Made by a program: the position numbers and the translations under genes. From Flavobacterium sp. Sd200 (GTDB taxonomy: Bacteria > Bacteroidota > Bacteroidia > Flavobacteriales > Flavobacteriaceae), in the NCBI RefSeq assembly GCF_009826935.1, contig NZ_WUMN01000002.1, positions 653,840 to 717,839 of the forward strand: a stretch of DNA of 64,000 bases, given 5' to 3'. Positions 52,888-60,447 of this stretch are shown one piece after another (within the stretch, counting starts at the first letter, position 1; the number at the start of each line of letters is the position of its first letter). The notes beneath the pieces were generated by a model. That model searched no databases. It was not told the origin of the DNA and was given only the letters and a program-made list of their open reading frames with translations.

Positions 52888-53577
52888 ATGGTTTCTTTAC
52901 GTGTAGGCGAATATATAGAGGCAAAGGGCATTAGCTATTATGCTTTCGAGAACAGCCTTGGGGCAAGCCGTGGCAGTATCAGTAAAGCTGTTAAGGAAGG
53001 CAAGAGCATAGGCAGTAATGTGTTGGAAAAAATAATGGCACTTTACCCCGACCTTAATCCGCACTGGCTTTTAACAGGTCAGGGAACTATGCTATTAGGA
53101 GCGAAAGACACTCCTACCCTACAAACTTTTAATCTAAAGACCGACAAACCTGTAGAGACCCAACAAATACCGCTGTATGATCTTGAAGCCTTTGCTGGGC
53201 TTGTGCCTTTATTTGGCAATGTAAAAAATTTGCAGCCTGTAGATTATATTTCAATTCCGCACCTGCCCAAATGCGATGGTGCCGTTTATGTAAAGGGAGA
53301 CAGTATGTATCCGTTGCTTAAAAGTGGCGATATAGTGCTCTATAAAATTATTGAAGACATTAATAACGGCATTTTTTGGGGAGAAATGTATCTTATTGGT
53401 ATTGACATGGGTGGAGATGAATACATCTCGGTAAAATACATTCACAGGTCTGATAAACAAGGACATGTAAAGCTTGTTAGCGAAAATACTTTCCATCAGG
53501 ATAATGATATTGAAATTGGCAGAATAAGGGCTCTGGCACTTGTAAAAGCCAGCATAAGGCTAAATGCCATGAAATAA
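52888..53577 (+). CDS. HTH and S24-type (LexA/CI-like) transcriptional regulator
   Basis: 229 residues. The N-terminal helix-turn-helix is SYYAFENSLGASRGSISKAVKEGKSIG, a lambda-repressor-like fold with YPDLNPHWLLTGQG closing it. The C-terminal half is a peptidase S24 domain: GDSMYPLLKSGDIV carries the nucleophile Ser, and VKYIHRS supplies a candidate Lys. IEIGRIRALALVKASI is the last strand. S24 repressors self-cleave on stress or RecA signals, but many chromosomal members do not. No phage or integrase genes are near. It stands alone and its targets are unknown. Confidence 0.82.
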   Translation: MVSLRVGEYIEAKGISYYAFENSLGASRGSISKAVKEGKSIGSNVLEKIMALYPDLNPHWLLTGQGTMLLGAKDTPTLQTFNLKTDKPVETQQIPLYDLEAFAGLVPLFGNVKNLQPVDYISIPHLPKCDGAVYVKGDSMYPLLKSGDIVLYKIIEDINNGIFWGEMYLIGIDMGGDEYISVKYIHRSDKQGHVKLVSENTFHQDNDIEIGRIRALALVKASIRLNAMK

Positions 53578-53633
53578 TAACAGTATTTTATCTATACGTA
53601 GCGTTAAATAGCTGGCAGTTAATTTCTAATGGC

Positions 53634-53664
53634 GGCAACTTTGTATGTAACTATAAAAGTTGCC
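53634..53664 (+). promoter_or_regulatory. Hairpin or operator just before the small secreted protein gene
   Basis: GGCAACTTT (53634-53642) and AAAGTTGCC (53656-53664) form an exact nine-base-pair inverted repeat three bases before the ATG at 53668. It could be a leader hairpin that hides the start site, or an operator. Confidence 0.45.
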
Positions 53665-53667
53665 ATT

Positions 53668-53970
53668 ATGAAAACATTATTTTTTAGCCTGTTCGTGCTT
53701 ATAAGCATAACGGCTGCAGCGCAAACCTCGCCTGTACCTACTGTGCCGGACACTATAACCCCAAAAACAGAATCGCTTAAACCGGACGTAAGAAACCTTG
53801 GTAAGGCTTCGACTACTACAACAATTACCGAAACCCGAAAAGTGCGCAGGAAAAAAAAGCGTGAAGAAAAAGCCCACGCCAAAACTGTACAACAATATAC
53901 AGCCCCTAAAGATACGGTTGCCGTTAAAAACGACACCATAACAATTTATAAAAAAGACAGCATTAAATAA
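53668..53970 (+). CDS. Small secreted basic protein, unknown
   Basis: 100 residues. The signal peptide is MKTLFFSLFVLISITAAAQ, followed by a short mature part rich in Thr, Pro and Lys with a basic patch RKVRRKKKREEK. It has no Cys and no recognised domain and is probably disordered. ATG 53668 is chosen because the in-frame upstream Met gives no signal peptide. The next small gene has a very similar design, though the sequences are only loosely alike. Function unknown. Confidence 0.6.
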   Translation: MKTLFFSLFVLISITAAAQTSPVPTVPDTITPKTESLKPDVRNLGKASTTTTITETRKVRRKKKREEKAHAKTVQQYTAPKDTVAVKNDTITIYKKDSIK

Positions 53971-54059
53971 TTACGGTTTTCACTGCCGTTACATTTCCCG
54001 GTCGTTGTGCCGGTTTTTTTATGGCATGCCGGAAAAAGATTTCTACAGCAAAAATCTAC

Positions 54060-54090
54060 AGGTTTCTACAAAACGTAATAGGTTTCTACA
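54060..54090 (+). promoter_or_regulatory. Direct repeats AGGTTTCTACA with 20-bp period
   Basis: AGGTTTCTACA occurs at 54060-54070 and again at 54080-54090. Two shorter relatives (TTTCTACAG near 54040, TCTACAG near 54055) precede them. Exact spacing of about two helical turns fits a protein-binding site. It lies upstream of the second small secreted protein. Confidence 0.4.
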
Positions 54091-54256
54091 GCGCAGAATT
54101 AAATAGCTCCTACCCTAATCAAAATAATAAAACACTGATATACAGAATATTTAAAGACTGAAATCAAATCATTTTGCAGCAAGTTCAAAAACAGGGCATT
54201 AAAGTTGTCTTTTAAATTGGTATAGAAATTAATTGAAAATCTTAAACCTATACACA

Positions 54257-54526
54257 ATGAAAAAGTTACTTTTAAGCGCACTTATGCTAACAGGATTTTT
54301 AGCAGCTGCACAGGAAACTAAAACTACTACTCCGGCACCAACACAAACAACTACAAAAACAACCGAAGTTAAAAAAGAGGCTACTCCTGCTGCCACAAGT
54401 GCTACGACCACTACAACAACTCAGGCAACAACTGCCCAACCTACAACAGTGACTAAAAGCGAAGCTACCGTAAAAGAAGACAAAGCTGAAGCAAAAAAAG
54501 CTGACCCGGCTAAAAAAACCAAATAA
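54257..54526 (+). CDS. Small secreted Thr-rich protein, unknown
   Basis: 89 residues from ATG 54257. The signal peptide is MKKLLLSALMLTGFLAAAQ. The mature part is almost only Thr, Ala, Lys and Pro (for example TTKTTEVKKEATPAATS and ATTTTTTQATTAQPTT), ending with a Lys/Ala-rich stretch. It is surely disordered and could be a cell-wall or surface-associated spacer. Two hairpins follow, the second a clear terminator. It may be related in origin to the gene before it, but the sequence is too simple to decide. Confidence 0.6.
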   Translation: MKKLLLSALMLTGFLAAAQETKTTTPAPTQTTTKTTEVKKEATPAATSATTTTTTQATTAQPTTVTKSEATVKEDKAEAKKADPAKKTK

Positions 54527-54594
54527 AACTTTTTAGCGCCAATTATACATAGTTCTTTTTAAAAACAGGTTTTCTTATCTATTTTGCCTGTTTT

Positions 54595-54629
54595 AAAAAC
54601 CTCTCATTACAACAATGAGAGGTTTTTTT
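54595..54629 (+). terminator. Terminator after the Thr-rich protein gene
   Basis: AAAAACCTCTCATT (54595-54608) pairs with AATGAGAGGTTTTT (from 54614) around ACAAC, a 14-bp stem ending in seven T. A smaller hairpin (AAAACAGG and CCTGTTTT) precedes it at about 54562-54594. Confidence 0.82.
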
Positions 54630-54665
54630 ATGAGAGCAAAAAACAGATAAATCCTTTTGTTTGAT

Positions 54666-54956
54666 TTAAAAAAGTACATTAAAGTTTAGCGCAATAAACA
54701 GAAGGCTCGTTAGAACGCTAATTGTTAGTATTGTAAACGAAACGTTTGCTTTTTGCTGAGATAAAACCGCTCCGTTATAGATCATACAAAATATGGTTAC
54801 AAAAAACAACTGTACCATTTGCAATGGGCTGGTTCCGCCCATTAATATAAACATGGCTGCAAAAGACCCCAGGCAGCTTTGCCCAAGTATGCTAAGGGTT
54901 GCAAAACCTATAAGACCACGTTTGTAACTTTCCTGATATTTTTGATAAGTGCTCAT
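54666..54956 (-). CDS. Small three-segment membrane protein, unknown
   Basis: 96 residues. A short polar start (MSTYQKYQESYKRG) is followed by three hydrophobic segments: LIGFATLSILGQSCLGSFAAMFI, MVQLFFVTIFCMIYNGAVL and FTILTISVLTSLLFIALNF. No family is recognised. A -7 box (TACCTTTG) lies 27 bases before it on the minus strand, which supports a real gene. It is monocistronic by position. Confidence 0.62.
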   Translation of the reverse strand: MSTYQKYQESYKRGLIGFATLSILGQSCLGSFAAMFILMGGTSPLQMVQLFFVTIFCMIYNGAVLSQQKANVSFTILTISVLTSLLFIALNFNVLF

Positions 54957-54982
54957 GACTAAATGCTTTATAATTATACCAT

Positions 54983-54990
54983 CAAAGGTA
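54983..54990 (-). promoter_or_regulatory. -7 box TACCTTTG for the small membrane protein
   Basis: On the minus strand the sequence reads TACCTTTG, an exact TAnnTTTG match, upstream of the ATG at 54956. Confidence 0.5.
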
Positions 54991-55131
54991 GGTTAGCAAT
55001 AAGCCTGGGCTTTATGACCCTAATCATAAAATCAAAAAATCTGTGCTTTTTTATAAAATTTTAATCGACCAAAATATTTTCTCGCAAAGGCGCAGAGGCG
55101 CAAAGTAGGAGATGCGTAAATAGTTATATCC

Positions 55132-55173
55132 AGGCGACTGTAAGTCGCAGAATTTTGCGACTTACAGTCGCCT
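55132..55173. repeat. Nested palindrome with 18-bp stem
   Basis: AGGCGACTGTAAGTCGCA (55132-55149) is the exact reverse complement of TGCGACTTACAGTCGCCT (55156-55173) around a six-base loop. Each arm is itself a small palindrome: GCGACT-GTA-AGTCGC (55134-55148) and GCGACT-TAC-AGTCGC (55157-55171). The region 54957-55261 has no gene; a GGCGCAGAGGCGCAAAG motif lies at about 55089-55105, another repeat-like stretch. Confidence 0.7.
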
Positions 55174-55261
55174 TTCCGGAATACCAATCAGGATAAAACT
55201 TTGCAAATCTGCAAGAAAATTAAACAATACTGAATTTACTCAAAATAGTATTAGCTTATTT

Positions 55262-55885
55262 TTATCTGTACACTTTGCGGTCTTCAATAATAAGCAGGCC
55301 TTTCTTTTCGAGTGCTTTAATGCTCCTTATCACGGTTTCGACCCGCAGGCCTGTCAGGTCGGCAATTTGCTGGCGTGTTAGTTCTACTTTATATTTATCC
55401 GATGGTTTGAGCCTGTTTACATTTTCTTTAAAATAGTCAATAAGTTTGAGTATGCGGTGTTCAGGTTCCTGAGAAGATATCTCAGATGCCATTACCGATT
55501 TAAAGTACAGTCTTTGTGCTAGGTTTTCGGTAATGCTTAAATGCACCTGTGGATTTTGCAAAAGCAGCTCAAAAAACACCTCTTTGGCAAGGGCATATAC
55601 CTGAGTATCGGTAATGGCAACCGCATTAGCCGGATAAGGTTTATTTATAAACAAGGGTGGCTCGCCAAAACTGTTGCCTGCTGTAAAAATGCTCTGAATA
55701 AACTCTTTGCCTTCGTCGTTAAAATTGTTCATTTTAATTTCACCCACCTTTACCTGATAAAAATAGCGCGCAGTATCGCCTTCATAAAAAAGAGTTTCCC
55801 CCTTTTTTAACGATATAATGCGTGCATCAAAAGCAAGTAAAACGTCTTCTCCTATCATTTTAATAACGGGCTGCCATAGTGGCAT
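55262..55885 (-). CDS. Crp/Fnr-family transcriptional regulator
   Basis: 207 residues from ATG 55885. The cyclic-nucleotide-binding-type beta-roll occupies the first half (LKKGETLFYEGDTARYFYQVKVGEIKM, FGEPPLFINKPYPANAVA). The C-terminal helix-turn-helix is ELTRQQIADLTGLRVETVIRSIKALEKKG. The cNMP-contacting Arg and the Fnr Cys cluster are not evident, so the signal is unknown. The start is placed at 55885 because a -7 box ends only five bases before it; a GTG at 55951 is in frame but upstream of that box. It is divergent from sufS, which suggests a link to iron or sulphur, but this is inference. Confidence 0.88.
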   Translation of the reverse strand: MPLWQPVIKMIGEDVLLAFDARIISLKKGETLFYEGDTARYFYQVKVGEIKMNNFNDEGKEFIQSIFTAGNSFGEPPLFINKPYPANAVAITDTQVYALAKEVFFELLLQNPQVHLSITENLAQRLYFKSVMASEISSQEPEHRILKLIDYFKENVNRLKPSDKYKVELTRQQIADLTGLRVETVIRSIKALEKKGLLIIEDRKVYR

Positions 55886-55890
55886 TTGCA

Positions 55891-55898
55891 CAAAGTTA
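55891..55898 (-). promoter_or_regulatory. -7 box TAACTTTG, five bases before the Crp/Fnr start
   Basis: On the minus strand the sequence reads TAACTTTG and the ATG begins five bases later, which implies a leaderless or nearly leaderless message. Confidence 0.55.
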
Positions 55899-56022
55899 GC
55901 ATTATAGGTTTTATGCCGGGTTGTTTCTTTGGCCTTTTTAGAAGAAAGCACTGCATATATTACAAAGCCAGGCGTTTACACAAATCGCACCGTTAAAAAA
56001 GCCGTTTTAAAAAAATAGGGCG

Positions 56023-56030
56023 TACCTTTG
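56023..56030 (+). promoter_or_regulatory. -7 box TACCTTTG for sufS
   Basis: An exact TAnnTTTG match. The proposed start at 56088 would give a leader of about 50 bases; an ATG at 56040 would be almost leaderless. Confidence 0.55.
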
Positions 56031-56087
56031 CATTTCTTAATGGTACACTTTATGCAAAGTACAATTAGTAACACAGCAACAATACAA

Positions 56088-57302
56088 ATGTTAGATATAC
56101 AGGCCATAAGGGCAGATTTCCCTATACTCGACCAAACCGTTAACGGCAAACCGTTGGTTTATTTTGATAATGCGGCAACATCTCAAAAGCCAAAAGTGGT
56201 TATCGATGCCATTAGTGAGTATTATAATACCATAAACGCCAATATTCACCGCGGGGTGCACACGTTAAGCCAGCTGGCAACCGATGCTTATGAGGTTTCG
56301 CGTCAAAAAATACAAAAGCACATTAATGCAAAGCATTCGTTTGAAGTGCTTTTTACCAGCGGAACTACCCACGGCATTAACCTTGTGGCAAGTGGTTTTG
56401 GTAAGTTTGTAAAGCCGGGCGACGAAATTATGGTTAGCGCACTGGAACACCACAGCAACATAGTGCCATGGCAAATGCTGTGCGAGCGTACTGGAGCAAA
56501 CCTTACCGTTATACCTATGAACGATAAGGGAGAGCTTATAATTGAAGAATTTGAAAAGCTCCTTTCTGAAAAAACTAAACTGGTATCTGTTAACCATATA
56601 AGCAATGCACTGGGCACCATAAACCCTATAAAGCACATTATAGATAAAGCACATGCCGCAGGTGCAGCCGTATTTATAGACGGTGCACAGGCAGCACCGC
56701 ACCTAACCATAGATGTACAGGCTTTAGACTGCGATTTTTATGCCTTTAGCGGACACAAAATGTGTGGCCCTACCGGCACCGGAATATTGTATGGTAAAGA
56801 AGAATGGCTAAACAAACTACCGCCTTATCAGGGTGGTGGCGAGATGATAAAAGAGGTTACGTTTGCCAAAACCACCTATGCCGACCTGCCGCATAAATTT
56901 GAAGCAGGCACGCCACATATAGAAGGTGGTATTGTATTAGGCACAGCAGTAGACTATTTAAACAATGTTGGCCTTGCAAACATAGAGGCTTATGAACACG
57001 AACTGTTAGAATATGGCACGCAAAAACTCAGCGAAATAGACGGACTTACGCTGGTGGGCACGGCTGCGAAAAAAACATCGGTAATATCGTTTAACCTTAA
57101 CGGAATACACCCGTATGACGTTGGGGCTATCGTAGACAAAATGGGCATTGCCGTGCGTACGGGTCATCATTGTACCCAGCCCATAATGGATGCCTTTTGC
57201 ATTCCGGGCACCATTCGTGCATCATTTGCATTTTACAATACCAAAGAAGAAATAGATGCCCTTGTAACGGCTGTGCTTAAAGCACAGCGCATGTTGGGTT
57301 AA
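56088..57302 (+). CDS. sufS: Cysteine desulfurase
   Basis: 404 residues from ATG 56088. It begins MLDIQAIRADFPILDQ, as SufS proteins do. The PLP Lys is Lys224 (FSGHKMCGPTGTG) and the catalytic Cys is Cys362 (RTGHHCTQPIM), which match the residue numbers 224 and 361 known for Bacillus SufS and support this start. It draws sulphur from cysteine as a persulfide for iron-sulphur cluster building. Upstream ATGs at 56040 and 56052 are in frame and possible. SufE follows two genes downstream; sufB, sufC and sufD are not in the window. Confidence 0.95.
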   Translation: MLDIQAIRADFPILDQTVNGKPLVYFDNAATSQKPKVVIDAISEYYNTINANIHRGVHTLSQLATDAYEVSRQKIQKHINAKHSFEVLFTSGTTHGINLVASGFGKFVKPGDEIMVSALEHHSNIVPWQMLCERTGANLTVIPMNDKGELIIEEFEKLLSEKTKLVSVNHISNALGTINPIKHIIDKAHAAGAAVFIDGAQAAPHLTIDVQALDCDFYAFSGHKMCGPTGTGILYGKEEWLNKLPPYQGGGEMIKEVTFAKTTYADLPHKFEAGTPHIEGGIVLGTAVDYLNNVGLANIEAYEHELLEYGTQKLSEIDGLTLVGTAAKKTSVISFNLNGIHPYDVGAIVDKMGIAVRTGHHCTQPIMDAFCIPGTIRASFAFYNTKEEIDALVTAVLKAQRMLG

Positions 57303-57366
57303 AAAATATTTGTAATTTTATAACGACTCCTTAGCAGTGTGTAGCTGCTCCCCTCTCTTTTGCTAC

Positions 57367-57375
57367 GCCAGTTCG
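57367..57375. repeat. GCCAGTTCG module between sufS and the lipoprotein gene
   Basis: GCCAGTTCG at 57367-57375, followed by CCTCGGGT, matches the module at 30990-30998 (with CTCGGGT) in order and spacing. It lies inside a CCCCTCTC ... GAGAGGG inverted repeat (57350-57402). An open frame runs through it into the lipoprotein gene but has no coding sense. Confidence 0.55.
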
Positions 57376-57420
57376 GCTAAAGCCTCGGGTGGAGAGGGTC
57401 TGGGAGTGAGGACACTGAAA

Positions 57421-57894
57421 ATGAAAAAAATAATTCTAATATTACTGGTGCTTCTTGCTGTAATGGCAGGGTGTACATCAACTAAAAAGGCTAAAGAGCC
57501 CGAAGTATCGCTGCAAAAGCAAACCGAAAATGTATTGTTTGAGTACACTGCATTAACACGTGGTGCATACAAAAAAGTTATAGTATCGTCTTATAACATT
57601 GTTACCATTAAAGACAGGGATAATAAAGACGCAGTGAGCAGGAAACTTACCGCCGATGAATGGAAAACATTATATGACGCTTATAAAACCATTAAAGATC
57701 CGGGCACTTTATCATCTATAGAAGCCCCGAGCGTTAAACACCAGTATGATGGTGCATTGGTAGCAATGGTGACCATTACAGTTGACGATGTTATCTATCA
57801 AACCAATACTTTTGACCACGGCAACCCACCTGCAGAAGTTAAGCCTTTGGTAGATGCAATTATAAAATTTTCGGGCCTTAATGAGCCGCAATAA
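57421..57894 (+). CDS. Small lipoprotein in the suf cluster, unknown
   Basis: 157 residues from ATG 57421. The signal peptide MKKIILILLVLLAVMAGC ends in a lipobox (VMAGC, Cys18). The mature part begins TSTKKAKEPE, then a compact alpha/beta region with FEYTALTRGAYKKVIVSSYN and VTITVDDVIYQTNTFDHG. I do not recognise the family. It sits two bases before sufE, so they are surely co-transcribed. Its role in sulphur or iron metabolism is only suggested by position. The in-frame extension to 57337 lies in repeat sequence and is not favoured. Confidence 0.78.
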   Translation: MKKIILILLVLLAVMAGCTSTKKAKEPEVSLQKQTENVLFEYTALTRGAYKKVIVSSYNIVTIKDRDNKDAVSRKLTADEWKTLYDAYKTIKDPGTLSSIEAPSVKHQYDGALVAMVTITVDDVIYQTNTFDHGNPPAEVKPLVDAIIKFSGLNEPQ

Positions 57895-57896
57895 TT

Positions 57897-58316
57897 ATGA
57901 AGATACAGGAAATACAGGAAGAGATTATAGATGAGTTTGCAATGTTTGATGAGTGGGATGAACGCTACCAGTATGTTATAGACCTGGGCAAGTCTCTGCC
58001 ACTTATAGACGAACAGTATAAAACCGAAAATAATATTATTAAAGGCTGCCAAAGCAAAGTGTGGTTGCATGCCGACCAAAAGGATGGCAACATAGTTTTT
58101 ACTGCCGATAGCGATGCCATACTTACCAAAGGGCTAATTGCCATAATGATTCGTGTTTTTTCTAATCAAAAGCCTGAAGCGATACTTGAGGCAAATACTG
58201 ATTTTGTAGATGAGATAGGGCTGAAAGAGCATTTGTCTCCCACACGCGCCAACGGATTGGTAAGCATGATAAAACAAATTAAAATGTATGCACTGGCCTT
58301 TAGCGCCAAAAATTAA
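57897..58316 (+). CDS. sufE: SufE sulphur-transfer protein
   Basis: 139 residues, the normal size. The catalytic Cys is Cys51 in KGCQSKVW, the same number as in Escherichia coli SufE. The N-terminal MFDEWDERYQYVIDLGK and the LKEHLSPTRANGLVSMI stretch near the C-terminus are also typical. It accepts persulfide sulphur from SufS and speeds turnover. It follows the lipoprotein gene by two bases and precedes sufT by six. Confidence 0.95.
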   Translation: MKIQEIQEEIIDEFAMFDEWDERYQYVIDLGKSLPLIDEQYKTENNIIKGCQSKVWLHADQKDGNIVFTADSDAILTKGLIAIMIRVFSNQKPEAILEANTDFVDEIGLKEHLSPTRANGLVSMIKQIKMYALAFSAKN

Positions 58317-58322
58317 ATAGTT

Positions 58323-58646
58323 ATGGAACAAGAAATTGATACTGCACAGCTGGGTGAAGAGATCGTAAAGGTGCTTAAAACCATTTACGACCCTGAAATA
58401 CCTGTAGATATATATGAACTTGGATTGGTGTATGATGTAATGGTTAATACCGATAACGAAGTTAAAATATTGATGACACTTACATCGCCCAACTGCCCGG
58501 TGGCTGAAAGCCTTCCGTTGGAAGTTGAAGAAAAAATTAAGAAAATTGAAGGCGTAAGCGAAGCAGAGGTTGAAATTACTTTCGACCCGCCATGGACGCG
58601 CGACCTTATGAGCGAAGAAGCCAAACTGGAGCTTGGAATGCTTTAA
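58323..58646 (+). CDS. sufT: SufT/MIP18-family (DUF59) iron-sulphur assembly protein
   Basis: 107 residues. ILKTIYDPEIPVDIYELGLVY-like VLKTIYDPEIPVDIYELGLVYDV is the DUF59 opening, TLTSPNCPVAESLP carries the conserved Cys, and ITFDPPWTRDLMSEEAK is the closing motif. These proteins help mature iron-sulphur proteins. It is directly after sufE. The 122-base gap that follows is low in complexity and contains T/G-rich and C/A-rich stretches that look like repeat remnants. Confidence 0.9.
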   Translation: MEQEIDTAQLGEEIVKVLKTIYDPEIPVDIYELGLVYDVMVNTDNEVKILMTLTSPNCPVAESLPLEVEEKIKKIEGVSEAEVEITFDPPWTRDLMSEEAKLELGML

Positions 58647-58768
58647 TAGAGTTTTAGACACTACGGTCTTGGTTTTTAGGTGTTTGGTTTTGGGTGTTTT
58701 ACGAATAATCCCAAATACATCAAACCGCTTAATCCCAATATCCAACCCCTAACACCCGATACCATAAA

Positions 58769-59284
58769 ATGGCAACAGAAGAATTTGAAATAGTAAACCG
58801 TGTGGCTAACAGCGCACTTCAGGTTTTTGATCTTGAAGATTATTATCCTGAGGGCGGCCGTGTCGCCCTCGATATATCGCAATGGCTGTGGGAAGGTTTT
58901 GTGCTTCGCGAAAAAGATTTCCGTGAGTCGCTTAAAAACCACGATTGGCAACAATACAGCGGCAAGTATGTAGCGCTGCACTGCAGTACAGATGCTATTG
59001 TTCCTGCATGGGCCTATATGCTTGTAACCATAAGCCTTAACGGTGTGGCAAAAAAGGTAGTTGAAGGTACTGTAGATGAACTGAATGTTCTTATCTATCA
59101 GGAAATTTTAGACAGCCTTGACTACACCCCATATACTGATAAACCTGTTATTATAAAAGGCTGCTCCCGCAAGCCGGTGCCGCAGCAGGCTTATACGCTG
59201 GCAACACAAAAACTACTCCCGTTTGCCAAAAGCATTATGTTTGGCGAGGCTTGTTCATCGGTACCGTTGTATAAGAAAAAGTAG
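58769..59284 (+). CDS. DUF2480 family protein
   Basis: 171 residues. EIVNRVANSALQVFDLEDYYPEGGRVALDI is the family opening; the conserved LHCSTDAIVPAWAYMLV and KGCSRKPVPQQAYTLATQKLLP follow, each with one conserved Cys. It is cytoplasmic. The family is confined to Bacteroidota and has no known function. It commonly follows SUF genes, as here, which hints at a role in cluster assembly or use. Confidence 0.85.
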   Translation: MATEEFEIVNRVANSALQVFDLEDYYPEGGRVALDISQWLWEGFVLREKDFRESLKNHDWQQYSGKYVALHCSTDAIVPAWAYMLVTISLNGVAKKVVEGTVDELNVLIYQEILDSLDYTPYTDKPVIIKGCSRKPVPQQAYTLATQKLLPFAKSIMFGEACSSVPLYKKK

Positions 59285-59325
59285 GTTTTAACGTAATATT
59301 TAGGTCTGTTTACGGCTTCAATATT

Positions 59326-59333
59326 TATATTTG
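59326..59333 (+). promoter_or_regulatory. -7 box TATATTTG for the DUF3078 gene
   Basis: An exact TAnnTTTG match, 17 bases before the ATG at 59351. Confidence 0.6.
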
Positions 59334-59350
59334 TAAGAAACCCCATAGTT

Positions 59351-60247
59351 ATGATGAAGAAATTACTGCTCCTTTTATGCCTTAGCAGTGCTTTTATAGT
59401 TAAAGCACAAGACAATAAAGATGCCGACGCTGCAAAAGCCGATAACGACACCATAGGTCCGTGGACAAAAAAAGGGAATGCCTCTTTACTTTTTAACCAG
59501 TCTACTTTTGACAACTGGCTTGCAGGTGGAGAGAACAACATTTCCGGAAATGTGGGTTTAAACTACGATATCAATTATAAAAAAAATGACTGGACGTGGG
59601 ATAATAAGCTTATAGCATCCTACGGTATTGTAAAGACCAAAACCAGTTCGTTTGCCAAAAAAACCGACGACCGTTTAGAGATAAACTCTGTATTGGGCAA
59701 AAAAGCTTCAGACAGGTGGTTCTATTCGGCGTTCGTAAACTTTAAAACGCAATTTACAAAAGGTTACCAGTATTCTAAAGACGAGAACGGAGCTGAAGTA
59801 AGAGATGAATATACCAACTTCCTTTCTCCTGCCTATCTCTATGCAGGTTTGGGTATGTTGTATAAGCGCGATGATAATTTTAAAATAAACCTATCGCCTG
59901 TAGCTTCTAAATTTACTTTTGTAGACAGTAAATATACTTTGCCGGATGAAGCTTATTTTGGGGTTAAAGAAGGTGACTGGATGCGCTATGAGCTTGGTTT
60001 TAATGCATCTGTATATTACAAGCTTGATGTGATTGCCAATGTTACTTTTGAGAATATACTGAACCTGTACTCTAACTACCTTGAAGATCCTCAAAATGTA
60101 GATATAGACTATCAGCTGAACATTGTAATGAAAATAAACCGTTACCTTACCACCAACCTGATGTTCCAAACCATATATGATGATAATGCCTATAAAGGCT
60201 TTCAGGTTAGGCAGGTGTTTGGTGTAGCTGCCAACTATGGGTTTTAG
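59351..60247 (+). CDS. DUF3078 outer-membrane-type protein
   Basis: 298 residues with a signal peptide ending IVKAQ. LLFNQSTFDNWLAGGENNISGNVGLNYDINYK is the DUF3078 signature. The rest alternates hydrophobic and polar residues in strands that fit a beta-barrel, and it ends in a Phe (NYGF), typical of outer-membrane barrels. Function is unknown. It has its own promoter and no obvious partner nearby. ATG 59354 is an equally good start, since the sequence opens with two Met. Confidence 0.86.
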   Translation: MMKKLLLLLCLSSAFIVKAQDNKDADAAKADNDTIGPWTKKGNASLLFNQSTFDNWLAGGENNISGNVGLNYDINYKKNDWTWDNKLIASYGIVKTKTSSFAKKTDDRLEINSVLGKKASDRWFYSAFVNFKTQFTKGYQYSKDENGAEVRDEYTNFLSPAYLYAGLGMLYKRDDNFKINLSPVASKFTFVDSKYTLPDEAYFGVKEGDWMRYELGFNASVYYKLDVIANVTFENILNLYSNYLEDPQNVDIDYQLNIVMKINRYLTTNLMFQTIYDDNAYKGFQVRQVFGVAANYGF

Positions 60248-60417
60248 TAATTAAAATATCATCAGCAAAGCAATTAAAAAATAGTAGAGACGGGATTCGC
60301 ATGTAGAAAAGTGTACGGTCCATGTGCTTAAATATTGGAATATTTCTCCAAAATCATTTTGTTAAAAAAGAGGTGTTTTATATTGGTAAATGTTAAAGGT
60401 CTGTTGCAAGGGTTTTA

Positions 60418-60425
60418 TATATTTG
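60418..60425 (+). promoter_or_regulatory. -7 box TATATTTG for the T9SS-exported protein
   Basis: An exact TAnnTTTG match, 22 bases before the ATG at 60448. The 200-base gap before it holds nothing else I can name. Confidence 0.6.
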
Positions 60426-60447
60426 CAGAATTTAAAATAATTCAACA

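Noticed and set aside
52888..53577. Prophage remnant suggested by the CI-like repressor
   Set aside because: No integrase, structural or lysis genes, att repeats or change of composition are seen around it.
55132..55173. tRNA or other structured RNA gene
   Set aside because: The hairpin is too simple for a tRNA and no cloverleaf or CCA end is present.
57337..57420. Extension of the suf-cluster lipoprotein to an upstream start
   Set aside because: The extension lies in repeat sequence and would bury the lipoprotein signal.
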